A stretch of DNA of 64,000 nt from CAVQNQ01 sp963714205 (GTDB lineage Bacteria; Acidobacteriota; Terriglobia; Bryobacterales; Bryobacteraceae), in NCBI GenBank assembly GCA_963714205.1, contig CAVQNQ010000003.1, forward strand, positions 698,999-762,998, in the 5' to 3' direction. Positions within the stretch are counted from its first letter, which is position 1. Each line of letters opens with the position of its first letter. This document shows positions 10,436 through 19,900 of the stretch, one piece after another. The notes below the pieces were generated by a model. It was not told where the DNA came from, ran no database searches, and saw only the letters and a list, made by a program, of their open reading frames with translations. The position numbers were made by a program, and so were the translations under genes.

Positions 10436-10919
10436 TGGCGCTTTATTCCGGCCAAGTCGACAATCCACATGAGCAAGAAGTCCCCTACGGTTCCTTTTGC
10501 CATTGTCCGGACCAGGAGCCGGAGGCGGCGATCGGCTGGTGGCGCCACGCACGGGGCGCGTCCGCGGCAGAATTATCCTCCTGGGCATGGCGTTAACTAT
10601 CATTATCGGTAGGCAACCCGGGGTCACGGCCGTGGCCATGGCCGCGGTCGCGATGCCGGAGTGCTCGCCCGACTGGCGTCGGCCACCTTCAGGCTGCCCA
10701 AGACAGCCGACAGCCTCATAGCTCGGCCCTATTCCAGGTTCTGCCACCGCTTTGGAGCTTCACGGCGCCGCACGGCCGCCATTCAACCATGGACTTGGAC
10801 TCTAGCCCTACCTCGCGCCTCTTGCGCTTTGCGCCGCCAACTGTCGCTTCAAGGCCGCAAAGGACAACGGCCCGGCGGGGCCGGAACGCTTTGCTGCCGG
10901 ATTCGCGACTGCCGTCCGC
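10436..10919. other. 484 bases with no gene seen
   Basis: Between convergent genes. All frames are short, Arg- and Pro-rich and lack start signals or recognisable families. I see no clear terminator hairpin with a T run. Confidence 0.45.
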
Positions 10920-11407
10920 CTACCGAGCGCCTTTCTTGAGCTTCACCTGGGCGGCGTCGACGGCGCTGACCTGCCCGGTCATGAGGCCATTGCGGGTCTC
11001 ATACGCATCGGCCCCGCAGTTGGGATCGGCGACGGCATCGCCGGTGCCGCTCATTGCACGTTCAAGGTGTTGCCGACCAGGAAGGTGTGCTCGGGGGTGA
11101 CCCTTAAGCCGCACAGGCCGCCTTGCGAGATCGGCTTCACGAAATTAGCGAACAGATCGGCAACTTCCTGCCGCCTTTTGACAATCTGGCCTGCCTGCAG
11201 CATGAACTCGGCGCCATCGGAGTACTGCTGCACCAGCCGCTTCCAGTCGCAACGGTTGAGGGCATCGAAGTGTTCATCGACCACTGCCTTGGTCGTGGCG
11301 AGGGGCCGCTGGGGAGGCAGTTCTTTGGCAGCCTGGCCAAACGCACCGCCGGCCGCCAAGAGGAGAACGGCAACAAAGGGGCAAAACGCAAAGTCGGAAA
11401 TTCGCAT
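10920..11407 (-). CDS. Secreted NTF2/SnoaL-like protein, frameshifted
   Basis: The first part (11407 to 11051) encodes a signal peptide (FCPFVAVLLLAAGGAFGQ) and a SnoaL-like fold with AVVDEHFDALNRCDWKRL, then stops at NTLNVQ. The next frame carries on at once with SGTGDAVADPNCGADAYETR and GLMTGQVSAVDA, the usual C-terminal strands of this fold. Adding one G at about 11,054 (CAATG-AGC to CAATGG-AGC) joins them as NVQWSGTGDA. The restored protein is about 161 residues, a normal length for an exported single-domain NTF2-like protein. These proteins often bind small molecules; no specific role is visible. The indel is either a sequence error or a recent mutation. Confidence 0.7.
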
Positions 11408-11501
11408 CGGGCACTTAGTTTATCAAAGGTGAACCGTCCGGGGCTTGTCTCCGGCATTGCAATACAGACCCTCGGTTCCGCCTCCGTTCCAAGACCTCCA
11501 T

Positions 11502-11807
11502 TCATTCCGAAGCGTCAATCGCCGTTAGCCGCGCGGGGTCCAACTCCGCGAGTTGTGCCGCGCCCGCGGCCAGCACTTTGATAGCTTCGATCATGTGGCC
11601 GTTGCCGCTTTCCCAACAGTTGTCAGAAACCGAATCGAGCACGGCCCTGGTATCGTCCTTCATAGCGGCTGCGCCAGCCTCTCCAACCATACCCAACAGG
11701 CGTCGGCTTGAAACCATGCGGGTGGTGCCATCGGCCATCCACAAGGTGGCGCTGTGCGCGCCAAGCCTCCGCTCCAATTCGGCCACTCGGCGTTCAAGAC
11801 CGCTCAT
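11502..11807 (-). CDS. Small coiled-coil-like hypothetical protein
   Basis: 101 residues. The N-terminus MSGLERRVAELERRLGA is a short heptad-like helix; the rest is helical and Ala-rich with no motif I recognise. It lies downstream of two other small leftward genes (11976-12239 and 12243-12647) with a gap of about 170 bases, so it may belong to the same phage-like cluster. No function can be assigned. Confidence 0.5.
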   Translation of the reverse strand: MSGLERRVAELERRLGAHSATLWMADGTTRMVSSRRLLGMVGEAGAAAMKDDTRAVLDSVSDNCWESGNGHMIEAIKVLAAGAAQLAELDPARLTAIDASE

Positions 11808-11975
11808 CGAACCTTCCCCCCTTTCTCCACGATGGCCACGTTATCTACTGTCGGTAGCGACTGCGGTCTCGCGTGATTGAGGATGGCCACCGGTGCTTTC
11901 TATGTGGCTGCCAGCTGCTGAATGCGCCGCTTGATCGCTCTGAAGCTCATTGCTGTGGTCGCCTATCAGAAGGCG

Positions 11976-12239
11976 TCAGATATTCATCTCATCGGGTGTG
12001 AAATAGACATAGCAGCCCAGGTCCTCCTGGCCCGGCGGCGCAGGCCCGGGCCGTTCCTCGAACTCGCAGTATCCGGTCTCGGAGGAAGAGGGCGGGTCAC
12101 TCTCGACGATCACCACGTGACGCTCGCCGACGTAATCCTCAGGAAGCTTTTTGAGCACGCCCCAGCGCATAACGCAGGGCGGGCGCAACCCGGGATGCGA
12201 TTCAAGCCGCTTCAAGCGCGCCAACATTCGAGCATTCAT
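11976..12239 (-). CDS. Hypothetical protein of phage-like cluster
   Basis: 87 residues, starting only 4 bases after the stop of the upstream HTH gene, so the two are very likely co-transcribed and perhaps translationally coupled. The N-terminus MNARMLARLKRLE is a basic helix; the C-terminus is acidic. No family recognised. Its partner suggests a role in a mobile element or its regulation, which is inference only. Confidence 0.55.
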   Translation of the reverse strand: MNARMLARLKRLESHPGLRPPCVMRWGVLKKLPEDYVGERHVVIVESDPPSSSETGYCEFEERPGPAPPGQEDLGCYVYFTPDEMNI

Positions 12240-12242
12240 CGC

Positions 12243-12647
12243 TTACCTTTCGGGTGACTCCACCAGTTCGGCCACGCGCTCCAACTCAGATACCCGGGCC
12301 TCGATATCCTCGACCTCGATGGCCTTGGCCGCGTGATTGAAGATTGCCTCGGCCGCTCGCACCTTGACGGAGGCTGGTGTATTCGCGTCGATCAACACTT
12401 TCAACAGAGTGGTGGCCGCCGCCGCGGTTCCCTGCTGGAGCCGCGCGACGGCTTGCCCAAAAGCGGCCCGGCGGGCTTCCCGGTACGCGGTCTGAAACTC
12501 CGGCAGTTTCATCCACTTCAGCAACGTGTTGGATGCGATGCCGACCGCCTTCGCAGCCTCCTCGATATTGCGCTGGGTGAGCAAGGCGGCGATCGCTTCT
12601 TCTTTCTTGCGTCCGAATTTCGAGCCGTGCCCTAACATTTGACGCAA
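12243..12647 (-). CDS. HTH protein resembling phage terminase small subunits
   Basis: 134 residues. A helix-turn-helix spans about residues 15-55 (NIEEAAKAVGIASNTLLKWM), followed by a helical region with REARRAAFGQAVARL and a coiled-coil-like end (IEVEDIEARVSELERVAEL). This layout is typical of small proteins resembling terminase small subunits or Psq-type DNA-binding proteins found scattered in soil-bacterial genomes. It heads a short leftward cluster of hypothetical genes. No large terminase or capsid gene is near, so it is probably a domesticated or relic gene rather than part of a complete prophage. Confidence 0.6.
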   Translation of the reverse strand: MRQMLGHGSKFGRKKEEAIAALLTQRNIEEAAKAVGIASNTLLKWMKLPEFQTAYREARRAAFGQAVARLQQGTAAAATTLLKVLIDANTPASVKVRAAEAIFNHAAKAIEVEDIEARVSELERVAELVESPER

Positions 12648-12790
12648 CCTGACTCAATCTGGCGGCCGGGCAGCTCCTCATCGCCAGCCTTTCGCCAACG
12701 TCGATTTGCCGCGTAATCACCTTGCTTTTCAAGCGCTTCGGAGTGATCGATGTGTTGACCGCGAAGAGCGCGGCACCAAGGAGAACGATT

Positions 12791-13519
12791 ATGACGACCT
12801 TTACGATTGACACGGAAAACCACATCATCGTCCACGCTTCCCGCAAGGCGGCCCGCGATACGGGCGCGGCCGTGTTTTCGACCGAAGAACAGCTCGCCGA
12901 CCTGATCGGCCCGGACAACAAGCGGCTGGTGGAAATCTGGAACAACTTGCCCGGCGTCAAGCCGGTGACTAAGTTTGCGAACCGGAAGGTGGCGACCGAG
13001 CGCATCTGGAAAGCCATTCAGGGCCTCGGCGAACTCCCCGCTACCGCGCCTGCTCCTGAGGCACAAATTGGCACGCTTGAAACGGAGAGGCCGCTGACTG
13101 ATGTTCCGGCAGCCGAGACCGGTCCTGAGGTGACTCAAACCGAGCCGCGCCAGGAAAACCAAGCCGGTAGCGAACCCGCTCCGGTTGATCCGGTGGAGCA
13201 GACCGCCGCAGCCCAACCGGTAGCCACCGTTGGCGCACAGGCGCCGCAGGGCGCGCCCGCGGAGGCCGAGTCGAGCAAGGAGACCACCCCGCCCAAGAAG
13301 GCGCTCAGGACTAAAAAGGCAGCCAAGCCGCAGGAAACTGGCGGGCCGCCAGGCGATCCTCCGAAACAGGAACTGCTTGTGGTTCGAGCGGGACTCTTCG
13401 CCGAACACCTCCAGGTACTTCTGGCGGAGTTGGCCGACTGTCATCCGGCTCAGCGCATCAATCTCTTTCTGCATCTGCATCGCGGTCTCCACGCGTTTCT
13501 CCTTTCTCAAGGCCGTTAA
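12791..13519 (+). pseudogene. DUF3489-family protein lacking its C-terminal domain
   Basis: The start at 12791 follows a good AAGGAG ribosome site. Residues 1-80 (MTTFTIDTENHIIVHAS, LVEIWNNLPGVKPVTKF, ATERIWKAIQ) are the usual N-terminal half of proteins that end in DUF3489. A Pro/Ala/Glu/Lys-rich linker follows. The expected C-terminal DUF3489 domain (ATGWQAHSVRGFISGTL-like) is absent: from about 13,345 the frame runs antisense through a DUF2924 gene on the other strand. The gene therefore seems cut at its 3' end by a deletion or rearrangement. Confidence 0.65.
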
Positions 13520-13531
13520 CCTCGTGTCCAT
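13345..13531 (-). pseudogene. DUF2924 fragment, 3' end missing
   Basis: On the minus strand the frame reads IDALSRMTVGQLRQKYLEVF and then HKQFLFRRIAWR, the conserved core of DUF2924 proteins, which usually sit next to serine recombinases in mobile elements. After RRIAWR the similarity ends and the frame runs into the antisense of the DUF3489 gene. The start is uncertain (ATG at 13531 or 13480). The gene has lost its C-terminal part at the same spot where the facing DUF3489 gene lost its own, which suggests one deletion removed both 3' ends. Confidence 0.65.
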
Positions 13532-13858
13532 GAGGGCTCGATGTCGGCGGACTAGCAAGGGGAGATTCGCGCCGGCGGCGTTCGCGGAGCCGGAGGTAGC
13601 CGGCGGCGAGGATGCGGGCGATGGATCGGAAATCCTCGGCTGGAAAATTCAAGACGGTTTACCTCGCTGTGGATTGGCACCACAGCGAAAGTCCGCCTTG
13701 CGGTCGTTCCGCTGTCGAGTGGAGCGTGCGAGTCGCACGCTACTGTAAACATACGCAGGGAATTCGAAAAGCGTAAACCGAGTCGGCCACCAGCGTTAAC
13801 CCCTTGATTGGGGAGGGAGTCGTCTCGCCACTGGGACACGAGTCTGGAATAATGCAAG

Positions 13859-14614
13859 ATGCTGACTTCGACAAGCCCGTCGTGCCCGCTGACCGCTCAG
13901 CTCCACAATCGTTATCTCAAGTTCCAACAATCTGCCCGGCTGCCCAAAAGGCTGGCCGTGAAAGCATCACCTCCCCTCCTGGTCTGTCCTCATGAACGAT
14001 GGCACAAGGCACCAGTGAAGTTGCTCATTGTCGGGCAGGAGACCCGCCGTTGGACGTACAACCCTAGTGAGGCCGGCGAACTCGATGACCCAATCGAGAA
14101 CTTCTGGGAATTCTCTCGCGCGAAACACGGTGTTGGAGCAATGTGGAATGTTTACAGCTGGTACGCGCTCGGAAGGGTTCACCAGAGACTGAACTCGCCC
14201 TTCTGGCGGGGCTTCCGAACGATCGATTCGGCGATCAACGGAACCCAGGATGCTGCACTGTGGACGAACGTCTTCAAAGTGAACGTGAATGGCTCGGTGA
14301 TGAAGAACTGCAAGGCCGCCGAAGTTGCGGCTTTGCAGCGCGCGCAAGAGGGGCTTCTAGCGGAGGAAATCGCCATTCTTAACCCTGATGTCGTCGTGTT
14401 CTTTTCCGGGCCTCGATACGACAGCACGATTCGGGGCGAGTTCCCAGACATGAGAATCTCGCCGCTGTCCCGACGCACGCCGGCGTCCGCGGTAGGGGTA
14501 GTTCAGGCTACAGGTCTCCCTGTGAAGACCATTCGGACGTATCACCCCGAATACCTACAGCGTTCGCGCCAACTGGGTCTCCTGTCGGTGATCAGCCGGT
14601 GGGCGGCCAATTAA
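13859..14614 (+). CDS. Protein resembling the uracil-DNA glycosylase superfamily
   Basis: 251 residues. The core has KLLIVGQETRRW near residue 55, VVVFFSGPRYDS near 180 and TIRTYHPEYLQRS near 230, matching the order of the UDG fold (a GQxP-like loop, a central strand, then a His-containing loop). Between them AALWTNVFKVN resembles the strand that often holds the nucleotide-contacting Asn. If it is a UDG-like protein it would act on damaged or modified bases or nucleotides, but the standard catalytic motif is not exact. The first 50 residues are not conserved-looking, so the true start may be downstream. Confidence 0.45.
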   Translation: MLTSTSPSCPLTAQLHNRYLKFQQSARLPKRLAVKASPPLLVCPHERWHKAPVKLLIVGQETRRWTYNPSEAGELDDPIENFWEFSRAKHGVGAMWNVYSWYALGRVHQRLNSPFWRGFRTIDSAINGTQDAALWTNVFKVNVNGSVMKNCKAAEVAALQRAQEGLLAEEIAILNPDVVVFFSGPRYDSTIRGEFPDMRISPLSRRTPASAVGVVQATGLPVKTIRTYHPEYLQRSRQLGLLSVISRWAAN

Positions 14615-15053
14615 TCGAAGACTGAGAACTCGGAGGGGGCAACGGTCGGCGCTTCCGGTCATGCGAAGGCTCCTGGCAAATGTCGTTTTCAGGGCGAGGT
14701 ACACGCTGCTGTCAAACAACATCCGAGTTCCGAAATCCGCGCATCGAGATGACGGTTGCGTTAACCAACCTCGGGTGTTCTCCGGCGTCGGGGAGAGGTC
14801 AGGATGGAAGGGGAGAAAACGGACTCACCGGGGCGATGCAGACCACTCTCCGCGACACGGCGCAGAGAACGGGACCGTCCGGAAATGTTTGGCGTTATTG
14901 GGGATACTACGCGAGGCGGGGGCGGGCGCACGTGGGGCGCTGCCGTCAACTACTGGGATTGGGGTCTGCCCCCGTTTTTGGCGTAGAGCCATAGTTTGGC
15001 TCCCCAGTCTGGACGAACTTCGAACTTTTGCCGCGCTAAGTGCTTGAAAACAC
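14615..15053. other. Gene-free stretch containing the bacterial/archaeal junction
   Basis: No supported gene. To the left, gene structure and ribosome sites are bacterial. To the right, TATA boxes and archaeal families begin with the gene at 15352. Somewhere near 14,990-15,060 the base composition and codon style change (CTC, GTC, AAC and ACC dominate in frames to the right). I cannot place the joint to the base. Confidence 0.5.
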
Positions 15054-15188
15054 ATGAAACCGCACTCTCACTGCGCTACGCGGGCACCAGTGGACCTGAG
15101 CATGCACCCAAACGTCGGCATCAACCGCCTGCTCACTGCCGTCCAAACCCTCGACAACGCACTCCAGCTCGGCAACCACCTCGCCTAA
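15054..15188 (+). CDS. Possible 44-residue protein at the junction
   Basis: ATG at 15054 opens a short frame with the central sequence MHPNVGINRLLTAVQTLDNA and codon use (CTC, AAC, GTC) like the archaeal genes downstream. No family is recognised. It may be a complete small protein or the tail of a gene cut at the joint between the two source genomes. Confidence 0.3.
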   Translation: MKPHSHCATRAPVDLSMHPNVGINRLLTAVQTLDNALQLGNHLA

Positions 15189-15311
15189 GGCGAACCCGCC
15201 CTTCGTCGTAGTTTCGAGCTTGCTTCAAGGATTCCTGGTCGCACTGGGAGTTGCCCGAAAGGTGTGAACAACCCCAAGACTGTTCGGGCAAACGCTCCTC
15301 AATGAGAAACG

Positions 15312-15319
15312 TTATAAAG
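15312..15319 (+). promoter_or_regulatory. Archaeal TATA box for the B-box protein operon
   Basis: TTATAAAG lies 33 bases before the ATG at 15352, the spacing expected for an archaeal promoter driving a nearly leaderless transcript. It is the first archaeal-type promoter seen from the left. Confidence 0.65.
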
Positions 15320-15351
15320 CCCGAGTTCTCTCTGGCTCGTAGGGCTTTGCT

Positions 15352-15813
15352 ATGAGGTGCAGTAACCATCCAAAGACTGACGCTGTGGGGGCGTGTGTCA
15401 ACTGCGGCAAGTTGTTCTGTCAGGATTGCCTCATTAAATCTGGCAAGAAGAATTACTGTAAGGAGTGCCTTGCTGACAGGTTGTCTGATGCTGAAGCAGA
15501 ACCCAAAGGAAAGGTGGTTGTCACGCAGACAAACAACCAGCAAGTCGGTACAGCAGCGATCCCGCCCGCAGCCGGTCCATCCAACGCTGGCCGAATCATC
15601 CGCTGGATCGTGAGCATCCTCTTCGCACTAGCCGCACTAGGAGCCATGGCTTCGCACAAGGGCTTTGGCGCGTTCTGCTGCATCATCATCTTCCTTCTCT
15701 GGCTACCACCACTGGAAGACTATCTTGAGCAGAAAAAACTGCTCATGCCCGTCTGGGTGCGCGTACTCCTCACGCTCGTCTTCTTAGCGCTCATAGGCGC
15801 GGGAAGTCGATAA
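15352..15813 (+). CDS. B-box zinc-finger membrane protein 1
   Basis: 153 residues. Residues 1-45 form a compact zinc-binding module (MRCSNHPKTDAVGACVNCGK, then CQDC and CKEC) of the B-box type. A linker leads to two or three membrane helices (about 83-103, 105-125 and 135-152). In archaea and some bacteria such proteins are membrane-anchored zinc fingers of unknown role. The next gene (15816) is a shorter paralogue just 2 bases downstream, so the pair arose by tandem duplication and is co-transcribed from the TATA box at 15312. Confidence 0.75.
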   Translation: MRCSNHPKTDAVGACVNCGKLFCQDCLIKSGKKNYCKECLADRLSDAEAEPKGKVVVTQTNNQQVGTAAIPPAAGPSNAGRIIRWIVSILFALAALGAMASHKGFGAFCCIIIFLLWLPPLEDYLEQKKLLMPVWVRVLLTLVFLALIGAGSR

Positions 15814-15815
15814 CC

Positions 15816-16127
15816 ATGAAATGCAAACACCACGCCACCAAAGACGCCACGGGTGCCTGCACGAGTTGCGGAAACCTGTTCTGCGAGACCTGCCTGCTCA
15901 CCGTTCGGAAAAAACAGGTCTGCAAGGAATGCGCGGGCGATCAACTTGCAGCACACGACGACGTCAAGAAGGAACACCCACAAATTGTCATCACACAGAC
16001 CAACAGCCAACAAGTACACGGTGACACGGCGGGAAAACCCCGAGGAAGCTGGGGGTGGCTTTGCTTCTGGATCATCGTCTGCTTCCCCATCGCGATCTTC
16101 TACTACTTCGCCAGAGAATGGAAATAG
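15816..16127 (+). CDS. B-box zinc-finger membrane protein 2
   Basis: 103 residues, a paralogue of the preceding gene. It has the same N-terminal module (MKCKHHATKDATGACTSCGN, CETC, CKEC), a polar linker with VITQTNSQQV matching VVTQTNNQQV of its neighbour, and a single membrane helix near the C-terminus (SWGWLCFWIIVCFPIAIFYY). Third in line is a DUF2085 membrane protein. Function unknown; the shared zinc module suggests partner binding rather than catalysis. Confidence 0.75.
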   Translation: MKCKHHATKDATGACTSCGNLFCETCLLTVRKKQVCKECAGDQLAAHDDVKKEHPQIVITQTNSQQVHGDTAGKPRGSWGWLCFWIIVCFPIAIFYYFAREWK

Positions 16128-16137
16128 TGGTGCCGGG

Positions 16138-16578
16138 GTGACGCACCCACTCCTCAGCCACCACCCACCGCACCAGTACGATCACTGCTTACGCTACCGA
16201 ACCCGACACCACACCGTTTACGTGTGCGCCCGCTGTTGCGGCTACTACGCAGGATTCCTAACCACCATACTCGGCAGCCTGATCGTGAATCCGCCATTCT
16301 CCGCAACCGACTGGATTATTCTGGCCGTCGTCCCACCACTCTGCATCGCGGCCTGGTACGCGGACGCGCTCCACGCCAGCGCGATACTAGCAAACAACCG
16401 GACACGCGTCCTCGCTGGAGCACTGCTCGGAGTAAGCGTCGCAAGGGCAATCGCGCTCCTAACGCACAACCCGTACGACATGAGAGTGTACGTTCCACTC
16501 ATCGTCTCTCTCGCAATCGGCATGGTAGCACTCACCCGCATACCTCAAGACAAGAGCCGCAACGAAACGACTCTATAG
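16138..16578 (+). CDS. DUF2085 membrane protein
   Basis: 146 residues from a GTG start 10 bases after the previous stop. The N-terminus HPLLSHHPPHQYDHCLRY followed by VYVCARCCGYYAG is the Cys/His signature of DUF2085, a family of small membrane proteins. Four hydrophobic helices follow. The role of the family is unknown; the Cys/His cluster suggests metal binding at the membrane face. It closes the operon of three membrane proteins that each carry a metal-binding N-terminus. Confidence 0.75.
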   Translation: MTHPLLSHHPPHQYDHCLRYRTRHHTVYVCARCCGYYAGFLTTILGSLIVNPPFSATDWIILAVVPPLCIAAWYADALHASAILANNRTRVLAGALLGVSVARAIALLTHNPYDMRVYVPLIVSLAIGMVALTRIPQDKSRNETTL

Positions 16579-16997
16579 TGCGCGCCAAGGGAGAAGCGCC
16601 CATTTGGGTCGTTGCGCAGTTTCTCCTACAGGACGCCCATTCGTGCTTCTTCCAGCGCCCAGTTCGGAATCCATGCCGCCACGCAACGAATCCCCTCAAG
16701 ACCAGGGGGACCGGAACAGCGCTTCACGACGACCGAAACTGCTCGCGAACCCCGAGCGGACGCAAACAGACTCATGCAACACAATGGCTAGTGAGTGATT
16801 CCGCCTAACGGTAACATTCTGGATGGTTTATGGAGCGGGATGACGGGACGCGAAGCCCGCGACTGTCCACGGAGGCGCCGTCCGCGGCCGATATTTACTC
16901 GATGGCTGGTCGCTCTTGCGATGGGTGACCAGCAGCTATTTCAATGCACAATCAGTATCATCAGAACATGATTCAAGGCGCTCGAAAGCTCCCGACC
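16579..16997. other. Intergenic region with hairpins before the helicase gene
   Basis: No supported gene. A TATA-like GATATTTACT at 16890-16899 could drive the helicase-nuclease gene at 16998. Between them GCTGGTC (16905-16911) pairs perfectly with GACCAGC (16927-16933), a 7-base stem that would sit at the start of the leader. GC-rich inverted segments also lie at about 16,830-16,890. A structured leader or small RNA is possible. Confidence 0.35.
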
Positions 16998-19900
16998 ATG
17001 CACCTCTCGGTGCGCGTACCATGGCACGACCGCCAGTGGGACGGAACAGTATGCGCGAACCCACGCGAGAACACCTCCTGTCTGGCTCTGCCACGAATCG
17101 CGGAGAATAAAGACGACGGCGCGGAAAGCCGACCCGACATCGCAGGCCAACCATGGAATCGTGAAGGTATCGGTCTGCCTGCGTGTGCTGCCGAGCGAGG
17201 CGCGTTCATGGCGCCATTCGACTACACACGGCGCGTCAATCACCCGTACAGCCGCAACGACATGTACGCCCACTTCGACGAGACCATCTTTCGACACCCA
17301 CGGTATTCCGTCGGAGCAGTCCCTTTCGCATGGATGATGAAAGCCGACGATGGCATCCCCGAAAAAGCGACAGCGTATGGTATCAACTTCAAACCAGGAC
17401 GCGAACCTGACCTAGAATTCGACCATACGTGGGTCCAAGAACGGACGAACCAGCTCGCCATGCTGGACACCTTCTTCAGCGCGATACAGCCCGACGAATC
17501 ACTCATCTTCTGCTACGCCAAACAAACACCACTCACCGACGACCGACGGCGCGTGATCGTCGGTATTGGACGCGTCCTCAACGTCGCTGAACCCATCGAG
17601 TACCGCTACAAGAAGGGCGCCCCAGCAAACGCAATACGGTGCGTGTTGTGGGAACGCAACATCACCCACTCGATCCGACCAACGATGGAAGACGGATTCC
17701 TCCTCCCGTACCACGAACTCATCACGCTCGCAGAGAAAGACCCGAGCATCGACCTCGCGAGCCTCGTCCTGCACGCCCCCGAAGAACATTGGGACGCGTT
17801 CTCGATGGGCAGCGAACACGTCACGCACGACCAAGCCATCACCGTCCTGATCTCCTGTGCCTCCCTCATTGATCGCTTGGAGAAACTCCTCCCCGGCAAC
17901 TGGCAACAACAACGGGCGTGGGTGGACGCCCAACTCAATCGCATTTGGCGACTGCGCGGTGCATTCCCCGGTCTCGGTTCAGCACTCACCGCGTTTGGCG
18001 TGACGCACGGCACCCTCGTCGCCCACGCAATCGGCCAGCGGCTTCATGCGGACGGCGCAAACGACATCCGCGACCCGTGGCCGCTCGTCGCCGACGTCTT
18101 CAAGAACCCCTCACTCCTCCCGCCAGAACTTGCGGCAATGATCGGCAGAACAACCGCCGCCCTCTGGGTGGCACTCGAACCTGACCGACGAGCCCTCCTC
18201 AAACTCCTCTCACGCTTCGAACTCACCAAAGAGCAAGCCACGCGCTGGTTCGTCGCGGAAGAACGCACCAGAGCAGGAATCACCCTCACCGACAAAGAAA
18301 TCATCGAAAACCCGTACCGTTGCTTCGAAGCCGACCGGGACCAGGCCGACCCCATACCACTGCGCACGGTCGATCGCGGCCTCTTCCCCGACGCGAACAT
18401 CAACGCAGCAATTCCCGTCCCAGAACCATCAGCGTGCAAAGAGGCAATAGACCCCCGGCGTGGACGATCACTGTGTATCGCCGCACTGGACCAAGCCGCC
18501 GCACGAGGAAACACACTCCTACCACAAGAGTGGCTCGTCCAACGCGTGCGTGACATGGAGGTAGCACCATCCTGTGCCATCGGCGGCGACTGGATGACCG
18601 CATTCGCAAGCATCCTCCAAGGACCACTGGAAAAAGCACACCTGGCAGACGGTACCACCGCCTGGCAACTCCGAACATTCGCAACAACCAAAGAGCTCAT
18701 CACGGCACGCGTGAACAGACGACTCGCCGCAAAGCGCCATCCGGGCGACCACAACTGGCGCGACCTCATCGACAACGAACTACCGCCGATCGCCAAGGCC
18801 ACCGATCAGGAGACGGAAGAATTTGCGCGCCAAGAGAAAGCCCGCGCCCTTGAAGAACTCTTCCGGTCACGCTTCGCCGTTCTTATCGGTCCGGCAGGCA
18901 CAGGGAAAACGAGCCTTCTCACCGCGCTCATCAAGATCCCGGCAATTGCAGAAGGTGGAGTGCTCCTCCTGGCACCGACTGGGAAAGCACGCGTACAACT
19001 CCAAAAGCGGACGAAGAACGCACAGGCACAAACCCTCGCGCAATTTCTCCTCGCCTACGGACGGTACAAGCCAGCGACGCAAACATACCGCGTCACCGGC
19101 AACACCAAGCGCGAGCGCGCATACAAAACCGTCATCATCGACGAATGCTCCATGCTTACCGAAGAGCAACTCGCCGCGACCATCGACGCGATCGAGACAA
19201 CCGCCGTCGACCGCCTAATCCTCGTCGGCGACCCACGGCAACTTCCTCCCATCGGCGCAGGCAGACCGTTCGTGGACATCGTACGACACGTCACAGCAGT
19301 AGCGACGAACCAAAAACCTCCAGGTTACGCAGAACTCCGCATCGTGCGTCGGCAAACGGACGTCACCGAGCAATGACCCCAGCGATGCTCCTGCATCACG
19401 CGACGACATCATCCTCGCCCGCTGGTTCGGCGGCGAAGCACCCGACCCAGGCTCCGACAACGTATGGGACCGCCTCGCGAACGGGACCGCAGTAGGAGTA
19501 CATGCCCTCTCCTGGACAAACGAGAAAGACCTCCAAGCAAAGCTCCTCGTCCACCTCAAGCAAACACTCCGACGACTCACGAACGAATCGTGCCCCAAAG
19601 ACGCGGCGGACGACATCGTGTTTGAGGTCAGCCTCGGCGGACAACCCTATGGTGCCGGCGTCTACTTTCACGCCTCACGCGAACGCAACGGGACGCTCCA
19701 GCCCGGCGCGGGCGCAAGCGCGGAAGCATGGCAAATCCTCACGCCCGTACGAGGGGGCGAAACCGGAGTGGACGGAATCAATCGGTGGCTCCAACGACTC
19801 TACCGAGACCGCGCACGGCGGATGGCACAACCCGAGAAGTACTGGGACCGCAAAACCTGCAAACCGCTCGGGCGCCAAGAAATCCTCTACGGCGACAAGG

